Shown: positions 34,431 to 46,048, numbered from the stretch's first letter. The stretch: DNA of 64,000 nt from Pollenia angustigena (GCA_930367215.1 OV884056.1:39308308-39372307), one strand, 5' to 3'. Notes: generated by a model from the letters alone, not told the origin. A program made the numbers and translations.

Positions 34431-35940
34431 CAATCCAAATGTAGGCGGGAGTGAAGAAGTGGGCATGTCACAAAATAGATTTAAATCTTTTTAAAGAACG
34501 GTAAGAGAAATTTGTTACACACAGCTGGATTATCCATGCACAATCTTTCTAAAAAAATGGACGGGATTAGAGAAGTGGGCACGTCATCTCCTTTGCAAAG
34601 GCTTTATAGACTTCCCAGTAAAAAATGTGCTCCAAAACGAGCAGGATTTTTGTATGAATTCATACCTCAAATCGCTTCAAACCTGCTGATGGGATGCCTG
34701 ATTTTTGTATGGGGTGTTCCCGGTTTGGAGGACTGTTTTCTGCTGACAATAAGCGCTTCTTTAAACATGCAAACAAAGCGTTCCTACAGTGCTTTTTTAA
34801 GGACTAACTATATGAACATATTCATTAATGTTTTGCTTTTACTTGTTTAAATGCCTTTTTCAATCATTTTCGTAAACCATAATATATTTTAATTGTTTAC
34901 GCTTTAAAACCTTCTTCGTTGTCAGCACTAAAATAGCAGCTTTGTTGCATGTTTTATTCTTTATCATTTACTGCTTTATAAGAGCTCTCTAATTGAAGCG
35001 CTTGATTATGCGCTTTTACTCTGTAGTGCTTCAAAAAACCCAAATTTTTTTACTGGGTTCTGATATCTGGAGAACGGCAGTAGCCAAACTTTCCAAATAA
35101 GCTACAAGCATCTCAGTTATCAATCAACATCTAACACAACTTTTGAGGGATTAGAGAAGTATTCAGAACACAACTTCCCTATTATTTATCTAAAGGAAAT
35201 ATATTCTTATATAAATTAAATTTATATTAGTACGCCAATTAATACGGGCGTTACAAACCCATCATAATTTATTTCCCTTTTTGTGAGTTACACTGTGCCA
35301 CAAATTTCCAACAAAGTCGTGACCAAATGAATCTGACACCTAATATTTTTGCAAAATTGTACGCTGAATCCGAATATGAAACTGTTCCACTTTTGACAAT
35401 TCTGACTTCATATTCGTTTTCAGCGGCCAAAAAACTGTCACGTAGTGTTATTTGGTCCAAAATTAGAAAACTTTACTGTAATCGTTTTCTAAATACTTTA
35501 ATTTCCCTTGTTTGGCCAGCGCCACACCCACCTAAACTCCAGTTCAGCCCGCTTTTAAACGGATACTGTGTATTGATTATAAATCTATCTATACCAAATT
35601 TGAATGCCCATGCTGTAACCGTTCCCAATATATCCAACTTTTTGGCAGAAATGTGTATTGATTACTGTTTGTATACCGTTTTTCAGGTATACAAACATAT
35701 ATTTTGTCTTCGTATTGGATGTTCTACGCCCACCTTTCTTAGCCAGCCTGCTTTTTGGCAGCTGATTTGTAGGTTTAAGCAATTTATTTCTTCCAAATTT
35801 GGATACTTCAAAGGTGGATTCATCCATGCGTTCAGAACAAAATTTTTGCCCGGATAATAATTTTTTTACTGAGATTGTTCTGCAGAACGAGACAACCATT
35901 TGGGAAAATTTGTCCGGCAAAACAACGCTGCCATATGGTT
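34431..35940. repeat. Decayed fragments of the 14-17 kb dispersed repeat family
   Basis: Words such as GGGATTAGAGAAGTGGGC (near 34565) and CCACACCCACCTAAACTCC (near 35522) resemble the CACGCCCACTTC-type blocks of the repeat at 14-17 kb. Two fairly long ORFs lie here (34512-34850, 112 codons; 35327-35857, 176 codons), but their translations show no domain and follow repeat sequence, so I do not call genes. Confidence 0.4.
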
Positions 35941-35996
35941 CTCAGATGTAAGCAATTATAAAAAATGGCAGCACAACTCGAACACTACTCATGTTG

Positions 35997-36927
35997 TAGG
36001 GTATTCAATTAATCGGGGTTTATTTCTCGATTCGATTAATCGACTAATTTTAAATCCAGAAATTTTATAAATAACGAGATTTTTTTCGATCATTTTAGTA
36101 AAAATTAGTAGTTAAGTAAATAAACATTGTTTTTAAAATAAAACTTGTCAATGTAGCTCCAAATTGTTGTTTCACTTTCGGGCACTTAAATTTTAAAAGA
36201 TTCAATATAACTACGGAATTTTTTTAAACTTTTCACGGATATTCCATCCTCTGCTATGCTTCCACAAATAATTTCCTGAAACGATCGAAGTATCTTGTTT
36301 AAAATATTTATTCATTGGACTACTTGTAGCCCCTTTGATTTTGTTGGTGAAGCATCCTCTACCAGTACTATGCTAGTTAGTATTAGTGGTAAGTTAGTGA
36401 AGTTGCTGAACAGCATGGACGTTAATACATATGTGGACACCTGTTACATTTAGCTTTATTAGATTTATCCTTCGTACAGTATTTTTAAATAAAACTCATT
36501 CTTAAGAGAGAAACGCATGAACTATTTTGTTAAAAAATACGGGTGTGTTCTAGAAATCGAAATGAATTGGATTTAAAATCGAGCAAATTTTAAAACCTTT
36601 TAATTTTGTCGTTTTTTCTTTTGTAAAGTGAATTATGAAATTGTGTTGAAAAAATTTAACAAAAATATAAGCTAAATTAATTACTCACTAAACATGACTG
36701 TTTTTAAAATTCCAACGGGCACAAACATTTGGTTTGTTTATTCGACTTAAAACTTCTAAGAAAATACACCTTTAACAGAAATACAATATATTTTTATTAT
36801 TCGATTAATCGGTATAAATTCTTTGTTTAATCCTTTAATCGAAATTAGCAATTTTATATTTTTCGAACAATTAATCGTCTAAAATTGTTCGATTAATAGA
36901 ACAAGAGTTAATCGACAGAACATCCTA
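35997..36927. mobile_element. hAT-like non-autonomous element (931 bp)
   Basis: The ends are TAGGGTATTCAATTAATC and, in complement, TAGGATGTTCTGTCGATTAA. The flanking 8-mers TCATGTTG (35989-35996) and TAATGTTG (36928-36935) differ at one base. The subterminal regions repeat ATTCGATTAATCG words. No transposase is seen. Bases 36936-37391 beyond it are AT-rich spacer. Confidence 0.65.
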
Positions 36928-37393
36928 TAATGTTGAATTGTTTTCTAAAAATGTGTTAAAGAAAATGGACGAAACAAGGAAAGTTATTTTATTATTTTAT
37001 TTAATTATTCAGCAAAATACAATTGTTTTAATATAAATGCAAAAACACTTTAAGATGTGGCAGCTCAATTCACCTTTTATGTACAAATTGAAAAAAGTGG
37101 CATCTCAGTTCATTTTGATCTGAACAAGAATTAAAATTAAAACAATTCATGAAAAAACTTGCCAAACAAATTGATTTTTCTCGCTCTCAAAAGTAAGACG
37201 ACAAACTCAATATAAACAAAAAATTTTCCCGGACAAAAATATTTGTTTCAAATTTGAAAACGTTTAGTTTTACCGTTCTCCAGATATAAACTATTTCATA
37301 TTGTCTCTGAAGCTTATGTTAAGCGCCTGATAATCAGGGAAATTCTGTGAAATTTTCAAATTATTTTCCTTAGGAGTCTATAAGAAACAAATA

Positions 37394-38570
37394 CAGTAAA
37401 AGTTATCTTATGGGACAGCTCTTATAAGCGGATATATCTTTTGAGCGGACAATTCTTGAAATCTTTAGAACCCTTTCTAGTATCCTGAAGAAAATACATT
37501 CCCTTAAACAGACGCACTCATGGCCGGTCGCGGACATAAATAAATTTTGGGCAAAAATTTCTAATAAGCGGACACTTTAAAACAAAAATATTAGAAAAAA
37601 TAATCTCCAAGTTGGCACCACTAATCCATATTTAAATGATAAAGGAGAGTCACATTAACAGAGTTGCAAAAGTATTTAAAAAAAATTGGGATTCCCCTTT
37701 TGAGATTTCAGATGTGATAAATCTGTGTACATGTTCACAATTCATTCAACTTACTTGAAAGAACTTCGATGCAGAAGATGATATTCCTTTATATATTCTT
37801 TGAAGATTGGTTAACAAAAATGTAGAATGTGTTGAATTTACAACTGTTGACGGAAATCTTTTAACAGAATCGGATAATATAAACATTTTTGATGATGAAG
37901 TGGTAATAAGCTCATCAGAAAATGGAATCTGCATCGTAGAAGAGGAACACAACAAAATATTTTTTTATAAAGAAGCTTAAGAAGACGTCTACACAGCATT
38001 CTTACACTTATGGCCATTTTCGCAATGTATCGACAAACTGTCTGTTACTTAATGTCAACATAAATTCATTGCACCGATAAACTGTCCGTTAACGATTTTG
38101 GGTTTCTCAATATACCGACAAAAGACATTGTTTTCAATTGGGAACACCACTCAAAATACATGTAAAAGTTGGGAGTCAGCAGATTAAAGTTCTGTGTACG
38201 GCAAATAAAAGGAAAATAAATAATTGGCGGATGAGTGCCGGTTAGCTTTGCGATGAAATCGAAGCAAATGAGACATTGAGAAAACCAAATTTCTTTAATG
38301 TGCAGTTTATCGATGGGAAAAAAGATAATCGCCTAATGAGAAAATGGCCATTAGAATGATATTATGGGGATCAAATGATGAAAGAAAATGAAGAAATATT
38401 AAAACAAAAAAATATTTTAGATTATTTTGCTACTCTGTAGTTCTTCTTTAATAAAATAAAAAAATTAAATAAAATTGAAACTTTTTATTTCTTTCCAATA
38501 AAGGGACATCTCTATCTTGCGGACAAAATCTTCGCAAACGAAAGGTGTCCGTCTTTGAGAGCTTTCACTG
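37394..38570 (+). mobile_element. Pogo-like element with transposase traces and a nested insertion
   Basis: TA flanks at 37392-37393 and 38571-38572. The ends are CAGTAAAAGTTATCTTATGG and, in complement, CAGTGAAAGCTCTCAAAGAC. Words such as AAGCGGACA recur inside. Traces of a transposase are visible on the plus strand: a helix-turn-helix-like reading near 37640-37680, and an acidic C-terminal piece near 37810-37976 with VECVEFTTVDGNLLTESDN and VVISSSENGICIVEEEHNK. The catalytic core is gone. A 340-bp element is nested at 38011-38350. Confidence 0.75.
38011..38350 (+). mobile_element. Harbinger-type small inverted-repeat element, copy 1 (340 bp)
   Basis: The ends are TGGCCATTTTCGCAATG and, in complement, TGGCCATTTTCTCATTAG. 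The 3-bp duplication TTA is at 38008-38010 and 38351-38353. Trinucleotide TTA/TAA duplications are the PIF/Harbinger hallmark. It is the same length as the copy at 52318-52657, with roughly 90 percent identity by eye. Non-coding. Confidence 0.85.
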
Positions 38571-38572
38571 TA

Positions 38573-39181
38573 TACAAACAAACGCATTTTCAGTTTTATC
38601 TAAATGCATAGAGATGGATCGAATTTGGGTCTATTACCCTCTTTCCACTAAACCTATAACAGATTAGGAGAGCCAGACAGTGCTGTGATTTAAGTTATTC
38701 TTTTCTGTTTAGTAGGTTGGAAGCAAGCGAATTTTCAGCAGATGAAAATTGTGATGTAGATGAAAATTATTTCGAAGGTTAACATAATTTAGGAGCGACA
38801 TGCCATGGCTAGATTATAACAATGATATGTGTGTAGATGAAAAATATAATTCATTTAATTTAATAATGTCAAAACAAACCGTTATGTATTCAAAATTAAG
38901 CTAACATTAACCATGTTTTTTTCTGTGTGTGGCTTAGGCTGGGTTTTTGAGAACTCAGTCAAACTAGGTATAGTGAATCTAAAAACTGATTTGTGCCGCC
39001 GTTACCAAGTTTGTTTACAAAATTTTGACGCAACAGCTAATTTTTGCTTAAAATGTTACCCTCGTATTTATAAACGATTATTAAGTTTAACAAACGTTTA
39101 CTAAGGAGAATTTTCATACAAAATTTGTTTTGTAAACCTTCATTAAATTTAAAAATTTTTTATAAATACAGGCGTATGTCT
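38573..39181. other. No gene seen
   Basis: A 63-codon ORF at 38913-39104 has a Cys-rich, hydrophobic start (MFFSVCGLGWVFENSVKLG), but no further support. The remainder is AT-rich spacer before the piggyBac element. Confidence 0.35.
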
Positions 39182-39511
39182 TTAACCCATTACAGCATAA
39201 CGTCCGATTAATCGGCCGGCAGTAAATTGCGTATTTTCAATAAAAACCATACAATTTTTCTTGCGAATTTGATGGTAGCAAAAAGTTCGGAGTAAGTTGA
39301 AATTTTACAACATTGCTTGTAAAGAATTAAACAAATTAACCATTTGTTTTTTATCATTGTTTAAAATGACTGACCGCGGTTACAGTATTTTGAAGAAAAG
39401 GTAAGATTAATTTTATAATTTTGCTAAATTCAACGATAAATAATAAAAAATAATGTTTTGCTTTTATAAAATATTTCTATTTCTACATTGAAGCAAACAT
39501 TATTGTTTACA

Positions 39512-39985
39512 AAATGTACTTGGACTTCAAGAAAAATTCTTGACGAAAGTACGAAAAAACAGAAGTAAAGGAAAAAAAACATGTAAAATCAATTAAAGTG
39601 GGATAATCATTCAGGAAAGCAAATTTCGATCTACCAAATGTTAAAATACAATTTGGTTTAAGGATTGATGTTTGACTAGTGACGTCAGCAGTCGTCGATG
39701 GCTGCGAGTGTAAGACGGCAAATCCATCTGAGGAGATCGAGTAGTTGCGATCGAAACATGTCATGGTAACCTGCCGGCCAGGGTTCGAGCCCGAGCCACG
39801 TCAAGAATGAAGGATTATCAATAACAACTTTAATTAATTTTCATGTTGTAAAATTCCTTTCTTCACAAAAATAATTTAATAAAAATTAAATTTCATGAAC
39901 TTAAGCCTAATTAAAAATATTAAAAATTTGGATTAAAAACCATAAATAGTTCAACAAAATAACCACAATACTAATTATTGTTAAA
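39512..39985 (+). repeat. tRNA-derived SINE, copy 3 (tandem unit 1)
   Basis: Near-identical to 40091-40555, 579 bases downstream, including a 5-prime leader starting TGTACTTGGACTTCAAG. The B box GGTTCGAGCC is at 39782-39791; the A-box-like word here reads TCGAGTAGTTGCG, one base different from copy 4. The body ends with AACCACAATACTAATTA. A 105-base linker with A runs separates the two units, so the pair looks like a segmental tandem duplication rather than two insertions. Confidence 0.75.
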
Positions 39986-40090
39986 GCTAAGGCACGAGCT
40001 CTATGTGTACATTTGTCCTTCAAGTTGTGCTGAAAAAGGTCAACAGAAAAGAGAAAGACAAAGTGAAAAAAAAAAAAACAAAAAAAAAAT

Positions 40091-40555
40091 GTACTTGGAC
40101 TTCAAGAAAAATTCTTGACGAAAGTACGAAAAAACAGAAGTAAAGGAAAAAAACATGTAAAATCAATTAAAGTGGGATAATCATTCAGGAAAGCAAATTT
40201 CGATCTACCAAATGTTAAAATACAATTTGGTTTAAGGATTGATGTTTGACTAGTGACGTCAGCAGTCGTCGATGGCTGCGAGTGTAAGACGGCAAATCCA
40301 TCTGAGGAGATCGAGTGGTTGCGATCGAAACATGTCATGGTAACCTGCCGGCCAGGGTTCGAGCCCGAGCCACGTCAAGAATGAAGGATTATCAATAACA
40401 ACTTTAATTAATTTTCATGTTGTAAAATTCCTTTCTTCACAAAAATAATTTAATAAAAATTAAATTTCATGAACTTAAGCCTAATTAAAAATATTAAAAA
40501 TTTGATTAAAAACCATAAATAGTTCAACAAAATAACCACAATACTAATTAAAAAT
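40091..40555 (+). repeat. tRNA-derived SINE, copy 4 (tandem unit 2)
   Basis: The tRNA-like head has an A-box-like TCGAGTGGTTGCG at 40311-40323 and a perfect B box, GGTTCGAGCC, at 40356-40365, 44 bases apart, as expected for an RNA polymerase III internal promoter. A 3-prime body rich in AT ends with AATACTAATTA. Four copies in the window share this head and tail in both orientations, which supports a SINE family. The leader upstream of the head (about 150 bases with GATCTACCAAATG) is shared by three copies and missing in the 8.4-kb copy. A minus-strand ORF reads through the head of both tandem units and is not a gene. Confidence 0.75.
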
Positions 40556-40590
40556 TATAATTTTCATTTTTATACGTGGTTTTTGAAAAG

Positions 40591-40608
40591 CGTCCGATAT
40601 ATCGGACG
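40591..40608. promoter_or_regulatory. Perfect palindrome CGTCCGATATATCGGACG inside piggyBac element
   Basis: An identical palindrome lies at 41753-41770 near the right end, and a variant, CGTCCGATTAATCGGCCG, at 39201-39218 near the left end. Bases 40588-40613 also repeat the left-end sequence in inverted orientation (GCATAACGTCCGAT). Probable end-recognition sites; function inferred. Confidence 0.55.
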
Positions 40609-40709
40609 TTATGCTTTACAAACTTCTGAGTGTGATTATTTGTTGATTTTTTTTAGCTTGAAAGTACATGAAATATTAGCTATTTTAGAATGTGAAGATT
40701 CAACAGACC

Positions 40710-41640
40710 CTACATAACGTTTAATTTATGTTGAACCACCTTTTGAGCATAGCGGGCAGGCAACAGATGAAGACAGCGACAATTCTGACGATGAACACGT
40801 GGGGAACCTTTGCTGCTTGGGGCGCACATTGCTTCATACCAACTGCAAAGTACAACGTTTAGCTCGGAAGGGAGACGATACCAATGAAACCACATCTTCA
40901 AATGAAAAGACATTGAATGATGAAACCGATAGTGGCGATAATGTACCGCTATCTTCCTTATGGGATTCCTACAAAAAAGGAATACAATAGTCTGAATCCA
41001 AAAAGAGGAAAATAGCGCATTGGGAAAAAGAACTACCAAGCTTCACAAATCCAGAATTATTTGAAAAATTTACTTCGCAGGAAAGTAAAAGTTGTCAAGA
41101 TCCAACAGCAACAAATTTTGAAAAGTGGACGTTAACATCTGCCACACGTTGGTCCAATAAAAAAAGCAAAAGTTTCTGTTCCTCAGCCTTCTCTTATTGC
41201 CAGCTATAACAAACATATGGGCGGAGTAGATAAATGCGATCAAACTGTTGCAAATCTTCGCACAAGAATGCGTTTAAAAAAATGGTAGTGGCCAATTTTT
41301 TCGTATTTTTAGATGTGTCGGTTGTAAATGGTTGGCTGTTAGCTAGAAAAAAGGGTTGCAATAAAGGTACGGAATCCTTGTTTGCATTTAGAAGATATGT
41401 AGCTCAAAGTCTACTCGTAAAATATTGAACTCCACCACAACAAGGACAAAAACCAGCCAAGCCCTTATCCACAACACAGTATGATGGCAAACACCATTGG
41501 ATTGTTCCCATAAGCACAGAACGTCGCTGTGCTAATAAATGTGGTGGAAAATCGAAGTTTGAATGTTTGAAATGTAATGTTGGCCTTCATCCCATATGTT
41601 TTATGGGATACCATGTAATAGGTTCTCCAACATAAAATAT
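40710..41640 (+). pseudogene. piggyBac transposase, catalytic core deleted
   Basis: The N-terminal acidic region reads DEHVGNLCCLGRTLL and later DSGDNVPLSSLWDSYKKG (40799-40990). After a stop it continues with HWEKELPSFTNPELFEKFTS. Around 41105-41165 it jumps straight to a TSATRWSNKKSK-type piece, then SYNKHMGGVDKCDQ (41210-41250), and a C-terminal cysteine-rich finger with RRCANKCGGKSKFECLKC and GLHPICF at 41520-41610. The whole DDE domain between these parts is absent, so this is an internal deletion derivative. Remaining frames are broken by stops and shifts. Confidence 0.8.
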
Positions 41641-41904
41641 GCCATTTATATATTTTGCTCATATGTAAACATATTTTTAACACAAATAAAACCGTTTTGA
41701 TTAAAAAAAATCTGTTTTTATTTATATATGTAGATTGGTGCGTTGTGGATAGCGTCCGATATATCGGACGGCTTGTAAAATCTGAATAATAAAAAAATCA
41801 AAACTTTTTTTACAACTATTTCTTTTATATGATCCCACATATTCGTTATATGTTGTAATAACCAAAAAAAGTCTGTTAACAAACTTTATGCTGTAATGGG
41901 TTAA

Positions 41905-43299
41905 TGAAATAATAACCAAAAAAAATCACATTTCGCCGGAAAATCCGCGTTTCAGACTACGTTAAACTAAGTTTAAACTTAATCCACATCGCAAAAAGTC
42001 GGCCTTAATCAGCTAAGGTGTCAAAGATAAAAGTTTTTTTTAGAGTTACCTAGTGCATGAGAAATTTATTTTGCCCTCATCTACCACTCGTGGTACTAAA
42101 GTACCCAATTTTTCTTACAAAAGCCTTGTAAATCTTAAAAGTCAAAGTTTACTTATTAAAATAAAAAAAAATATTTTTTTCAAATTTTTTTTAAGTAATA
42201 TTTAGCTGTTCAGCGCCACTTTTCTCGCCATATCATAAGAAATGCACATCCAATTTATAATCATTTGTTTTTTTTCTATCATTATCACATTTTAGAAAAA
42301 CATTAATTTGTCTTATTTGTTTGATTCACCCACGCACTTAATGCAATTTAAATAATTTCTTACTCTAAAATTTTGGAAAAATTCGTAAATAAAAAACTGT
42401 AAATAATGAAATCGTGTCAACAATAAATTTTGTTTGTAGATTGTTTTAAGAATGTTTTGCGGTCACAGTTTAAAAAGATCTAATATGCTACAATATCAAC
42501 ATACAGATTTATGTACCTAAAGAAAAAGTTTTTTTTTTATAAATAAAGGGTGAGTTCTAAAACATCAAAGAATATTGCAGTGATGCGGTTTTGATACAGT
42601 TGCGATACAAAGCAAAGTGCTGTTTCGTTTACTTTGTAAAAAAAAAAATGTAAACAAAGCATTAACAAAATTATTGATGCACAGTTTGACTTTTGTTTGC
42701 ACATCGATAACTGTTTTAATACATTTAGGAACTTATGAATGACTTTGTTTGGTTGCATTGCAAATAATGTTTTGGAATCTACCCAAATTTTCATATTAAT
42801 AAAGGCAACATCACTCATAGAGCCACTAATATAAAAATACATATATTTAATTAACAACACTTTTTTATTCGTACACATGCGTTTCGTTGAATTTGTTTGA
42901 TGTGTCTTAAATATAAATTCGATAAGCCAAATGTAAGAAAAACAAGTAAGAAAGTGTAGTTGGTCAAGCCCGCTAATTTGATCGCCTACATGACATTATT
43001 TAGAGATAATTTTCAAGAGTGAAGCCTTCTTGGGACACATGGGCAATCGTGGAGCCAAAAAAACAAAATTGCCTATGTTAAAAGATTAAAATTGTTTGTG
43101 CCACATATAATCTATATATCTTCACTAGACCAACTTCAAAATAAAATATCTTTGACATGTGCTATGAAGATTGCCAACATATTTTGGCTTAAGCGATAAA
43201 CTCCCGTCTAAGCCGCGTCAAAAAAGGGTCCACATATGGTATTTTTCATGAATAAAAATTTTGGTAAATTTTTTTTTTTGCCCAAACGATCGATATTTA
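41905..43299. other. No gene seen; short repeat fragment
   Basis: At 42944-42990 ACAAGTAAGAAAGTGTAGTT followed by GGTCAAGCCCG marks the start of a dispersed fly repeat (compare 6315). The minus-strand ORF 42537-42878 has no recognised domain. Long T and A runs lie near 42170 and 42535. Confidence 0.4.
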
Positions 43300-44000
43300 A
43301 GAATTCTTTCATTCTGCATTAAAAACTTTTTAAAATTTAACCACAGACTCGAGATATCAAAATTTGTATGTCAGTTTTTGAATGCTTTTCAATTAAATTA
43401 AAATTAAAATAACTCAACCATTTTTGTCCAATTTTCATTTCCAATCCGTCGTTAGAAAGGTGTAAAAGGTGCAAGTAAACAAGTAAACAAGTAAAATTAA
43501 AATGAATTATCAAAAATATCTTACAAAAAACACTTTCACAAATTTAGTTCAGTGTATCGCTTGCGATTGGCTAACCACTTGCACATATCGCTCGGTGTTT
43601 CACCAATGACAAGAATACTCTGAAAAATAGCGAATTCATTTGAATTCGCCCGTTCATATACCTTGTTAATTGTGCCTTAATAGCAGTTATAAAATTCTTT
43701 TAAGTATACAAAAAATTCGACAATTTTATTTTAAATGTCCTCTAACATATGATGGGCATGAACGGGTTAATTTAAAGGTAGCTTAATATATTAATAAAAC
43801 GTATTTCCTGCACAAAGATATGCTCTTTGCGGTTCTGACGACGTATTGGAACTAAAAATCGTACAAACAATGGTTAAGTTATTTAAATTTTTATTTTAAT
43901 CGAATTTAAAAGCATTAAAAAACTGACATTTCGCCTCGAGTCTGTGTTAAGATTTTTAAAATGTTTTCATTTAAATCTTTTAAATTTAAATTCTTTAAAA
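43300..44000. repeat. Inverted-repeat element with arms of about 160-180 bp
   Basis: The left arm about 43300-43475 matches, in reverse, about 43820-44000 at roughly 75 percent by eye. Landmarks are ACAGACTCGAG against CTCGAGTCTGTG, TCAGTTTTT..AATGCTTTT, and CCAATCCGTCG against CGACGTATTGG. It is non-coding. The right arm abuts the left end of the mariner relic at about 44008. Confidence 0.55.
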
Positions 44001-44007
44001 TCCGTAA

Positions 44008-45060
44008 TATGGGTGATTTTTTAGATATTATATTTTTGGCAACACTGGTTTAAACAGCTGACGCACATTTCGTGTTTTGTTTCACTGTCAAACATTTTCA
44101 GTTTGGTCTATAACAGAATGTACTAATAAAGTGGCCTCACAAGCGCAGCTGTTTGCAGTGATTTTCTTCGTGTGTGACGTTTGTCGTCATTTTTTTTTGT
44201 TTATTTACTTTTTTTTATAAGGCATTTTGACACTTGCCGTCTCAATTCTAGCAACAAAACGCCTGTTGTTTTTTTATTGTTTCATTGTTGTAGTACTGAG
44301 GTCACTTTGTTAATACATTTTGGTCTATAATTTAACCATGAATCGTCTTACAAACGCACAACGCCTGCAAATTATTGAATTTTAGTATCAAAATGCGTGC
44401 TCTGTTAAGAAAGTTCATCGCGCGCTTCTTGTGTTCAGCGACGAAGCTCATTTTTGGCTCAATGGGTACGTTAATAAGCAGAATTGTCGATTTTGGAGTG
44501 AAGATCAGCCAGAAGCATTGCAAGAGCTACCAATGCATCCAGAAAAAGTCACAGTCTAGTGTGGTTTATGGGCTGGTGGCATCATTGGAACATCCTTTTT
44601 AAAGATGATGCGAATCGTAACGTAACTGTGAATGGTGAGCGCTACCGTGAGATGATATCCAACTTTTTTTTGCCTAAAATGCAAGAGTTTGACTTGCATG
44701 ACATGTGGTTTCAACAAGAGGGTGCCACATGTCACACAGCACGCTTAACAATGGACTTATTGAGAGGCGAGTTCGGGGAACATTTTATTTCACGTTCGGG
44801 ACCGGTCAATTGGCCGCCTAGATCGTGCGTTTTAACGCCTTTAGACAACTTTTTGTGGGGCTATGTTAAAGCTCATGTCTATACACACCCCGCTTCAATT
44901 GACGAATTGGAAGACAACATTGAAGCATTTATTCATGAGATACCGGCCGAAATGTTGGAAAGAGTATGCCAAAATTGTACTAAGCGGATGGACCATTTGA
45001 GGCGCAGTCACGGCCAACATTTGCATTAAATAACCTTCAAACATTAAATAAATCGGGCCG
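44008..45060 (+). mobile_element. rosa-type (DD41D) mariner relic, copy 1
   Basis: The left end TGGGTGATTTTTTAGA at 44010 matches in complement the right end of copy 2 (about 61858-61874). The transposase frame starts at 44338 with MNRLTNAQRLQIIEF, hits a TAG, then jumps by deletion from VKKVHRALL to VFSDEAHFWLNGYVNKQNC. After another stop and a frameshift near 44598, 44602-45029 is open to the natural C terminus. The second catalytic Asp is Glu here (WFQQEGATCH), and I count 41 residues to the Asp of TPLDNFLWG, the spacing of rosa-type mariners. Dead through stops, frameshift and a missing part of the DNA-binding domain. The right end is missing. Confidence 0.8.
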
Positions 45061-45530
45061 TACTAGGCAAGGAGTTTACATGGCATCTAAGATTATTTCT
45101 TGGTCCACCAGCACAAAATTTACATGATTAAGTAGCTATCGTTAAACTTATGGTTTTGATAAATTTTAAGAAATTAAGAAGGAAATTGTGTGGACCGATC
45201 CAAAAAACAAACTCGTTAAGATAATTTAGGTTGCAATAAAATATTTGTGGACCCAATTTAATTTTATCTATTTACCAATATTAAAATAATAGCCCGACTT
45301 GAAAACATACGAACCAAACTTTCTCAAATTATCTTTAAAATTACAACGTGTTATTGGCGCACAAGTCAGTCTCTTGGATGGACGGACAGTCATCGTTTGA
45401 TGAACTGGGAAGGTTATTTTAAGACGATTTGCATACTAAAAGGTTGGTAGAGCCAGAACTAATAAGCGCAAGCACATAATACCCCTTTCTACTATGGTGC
45501 TATTGGTATAAAACAGTGATAACCAAGCAA
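45061..45530. other. No gene seen
   Basis: Spacer after the mariner relic. GTGGACCGATCC and similar words near 45192 suggest decayed repeat DNA, but I cannot name it. Confidence 0.35.
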
Positions 45531-45716
45531 CAAACAAAGTTGTTGTATAAAAATGAATTGCCGACCGTGTCTGTGTAAAAATACGATTAATGACTGCCTC
45601 GCGAGACTATGGAGTGGCTCGAACAAAGTTGTTGTATACATGTGAATTGCCAACCGTGTCTGTGTGAAAAATACAATTATCGACTGCTCGCGAGTCTATG
45701 GAGTGGTTATGACTGG
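45531..45716. repeat. Two-unit tandem repeat, period about 93 bp
   Basis: Each unit runs from AACAAAGTTGTTGTATA through TGAATTGCC, CCGTGTCTGTGT, GACTGC and CTATGGAGTGG. Units start near 45531 and 45624 and differ at several positions. Non-coding. Confidence 0.75.
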
Positions 45717-46048
45717 TATAAAAACAAGATTTTTTGTGCAGAAAAGAACGAATATATGTTTAAGCATTTTTGTTAAAGGTGCCACTTTGTCTGACTAAAT
45801 TGGTGATAATAATTTTTTTAACATGTCAAAATGATGTTGGTATAAAAAGAGGAAGACCCGATATACTTTCCATTTCAGATTATCTGGTATGTTACTTTTT
45901 ACATCCTAAACTAAAGATGAGATAATAAAATAATCAAAAAATGCTTTTAATATGTACATATACATATATTGAAAAGTCTAATGTTGTACTAATGTTCTAT
46001 TAGTGATTTTCACACCACTTGTTGTTTGCCGAAATATGTTTGTATGTT

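Larger units (their letters stand above)
39186..41900 (+). mobile_element. piggyBac element, internally deleted, hosting two SINE copies
   Basis: TTAA at 39182-39185 and 41901-41904 flanks matching ends, CCCATTACAGCATAA on the left and its complement on the right. Palindromes built on CGTCCGAT lie near both ends and at 40591-40608. A transposase remnant sits at 40710-41640. The 39512-40555 stretch is two SINE copies inserted in the left half. Confidence 0.85.

Noticed and set aside
34512..34850. 112-codon plus-strand ORF with hydrophobic C terminus
   Set aside because: Starts within repeat-like sequence, no recognised motif, composition typical of random AT-rich frames.
35327..35857. Longest plus-strand ORF in the window (176 codons)
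   Set aside because: Hydrophobic, domain-free translation lying in decayed dispersed-repeat sequence with CCACACCCACC-type blocks; an overlapping minus ORF is equally open. No start context.
39507..40338. Two minus-strand ORFs starting MTCFDRN with near-identical sequence
   Set aside because: They read the SINE head and leader in antisense in both tandem copies; not genes.
40311..40366. A genuine tRNA gene on the plus strand
   Set aside because: The A and B boxes are present, but no cloverleaf with acceptor stem and anticodon loop can be drawn, and the unit is repeated with a long tail, so it is a SINE.
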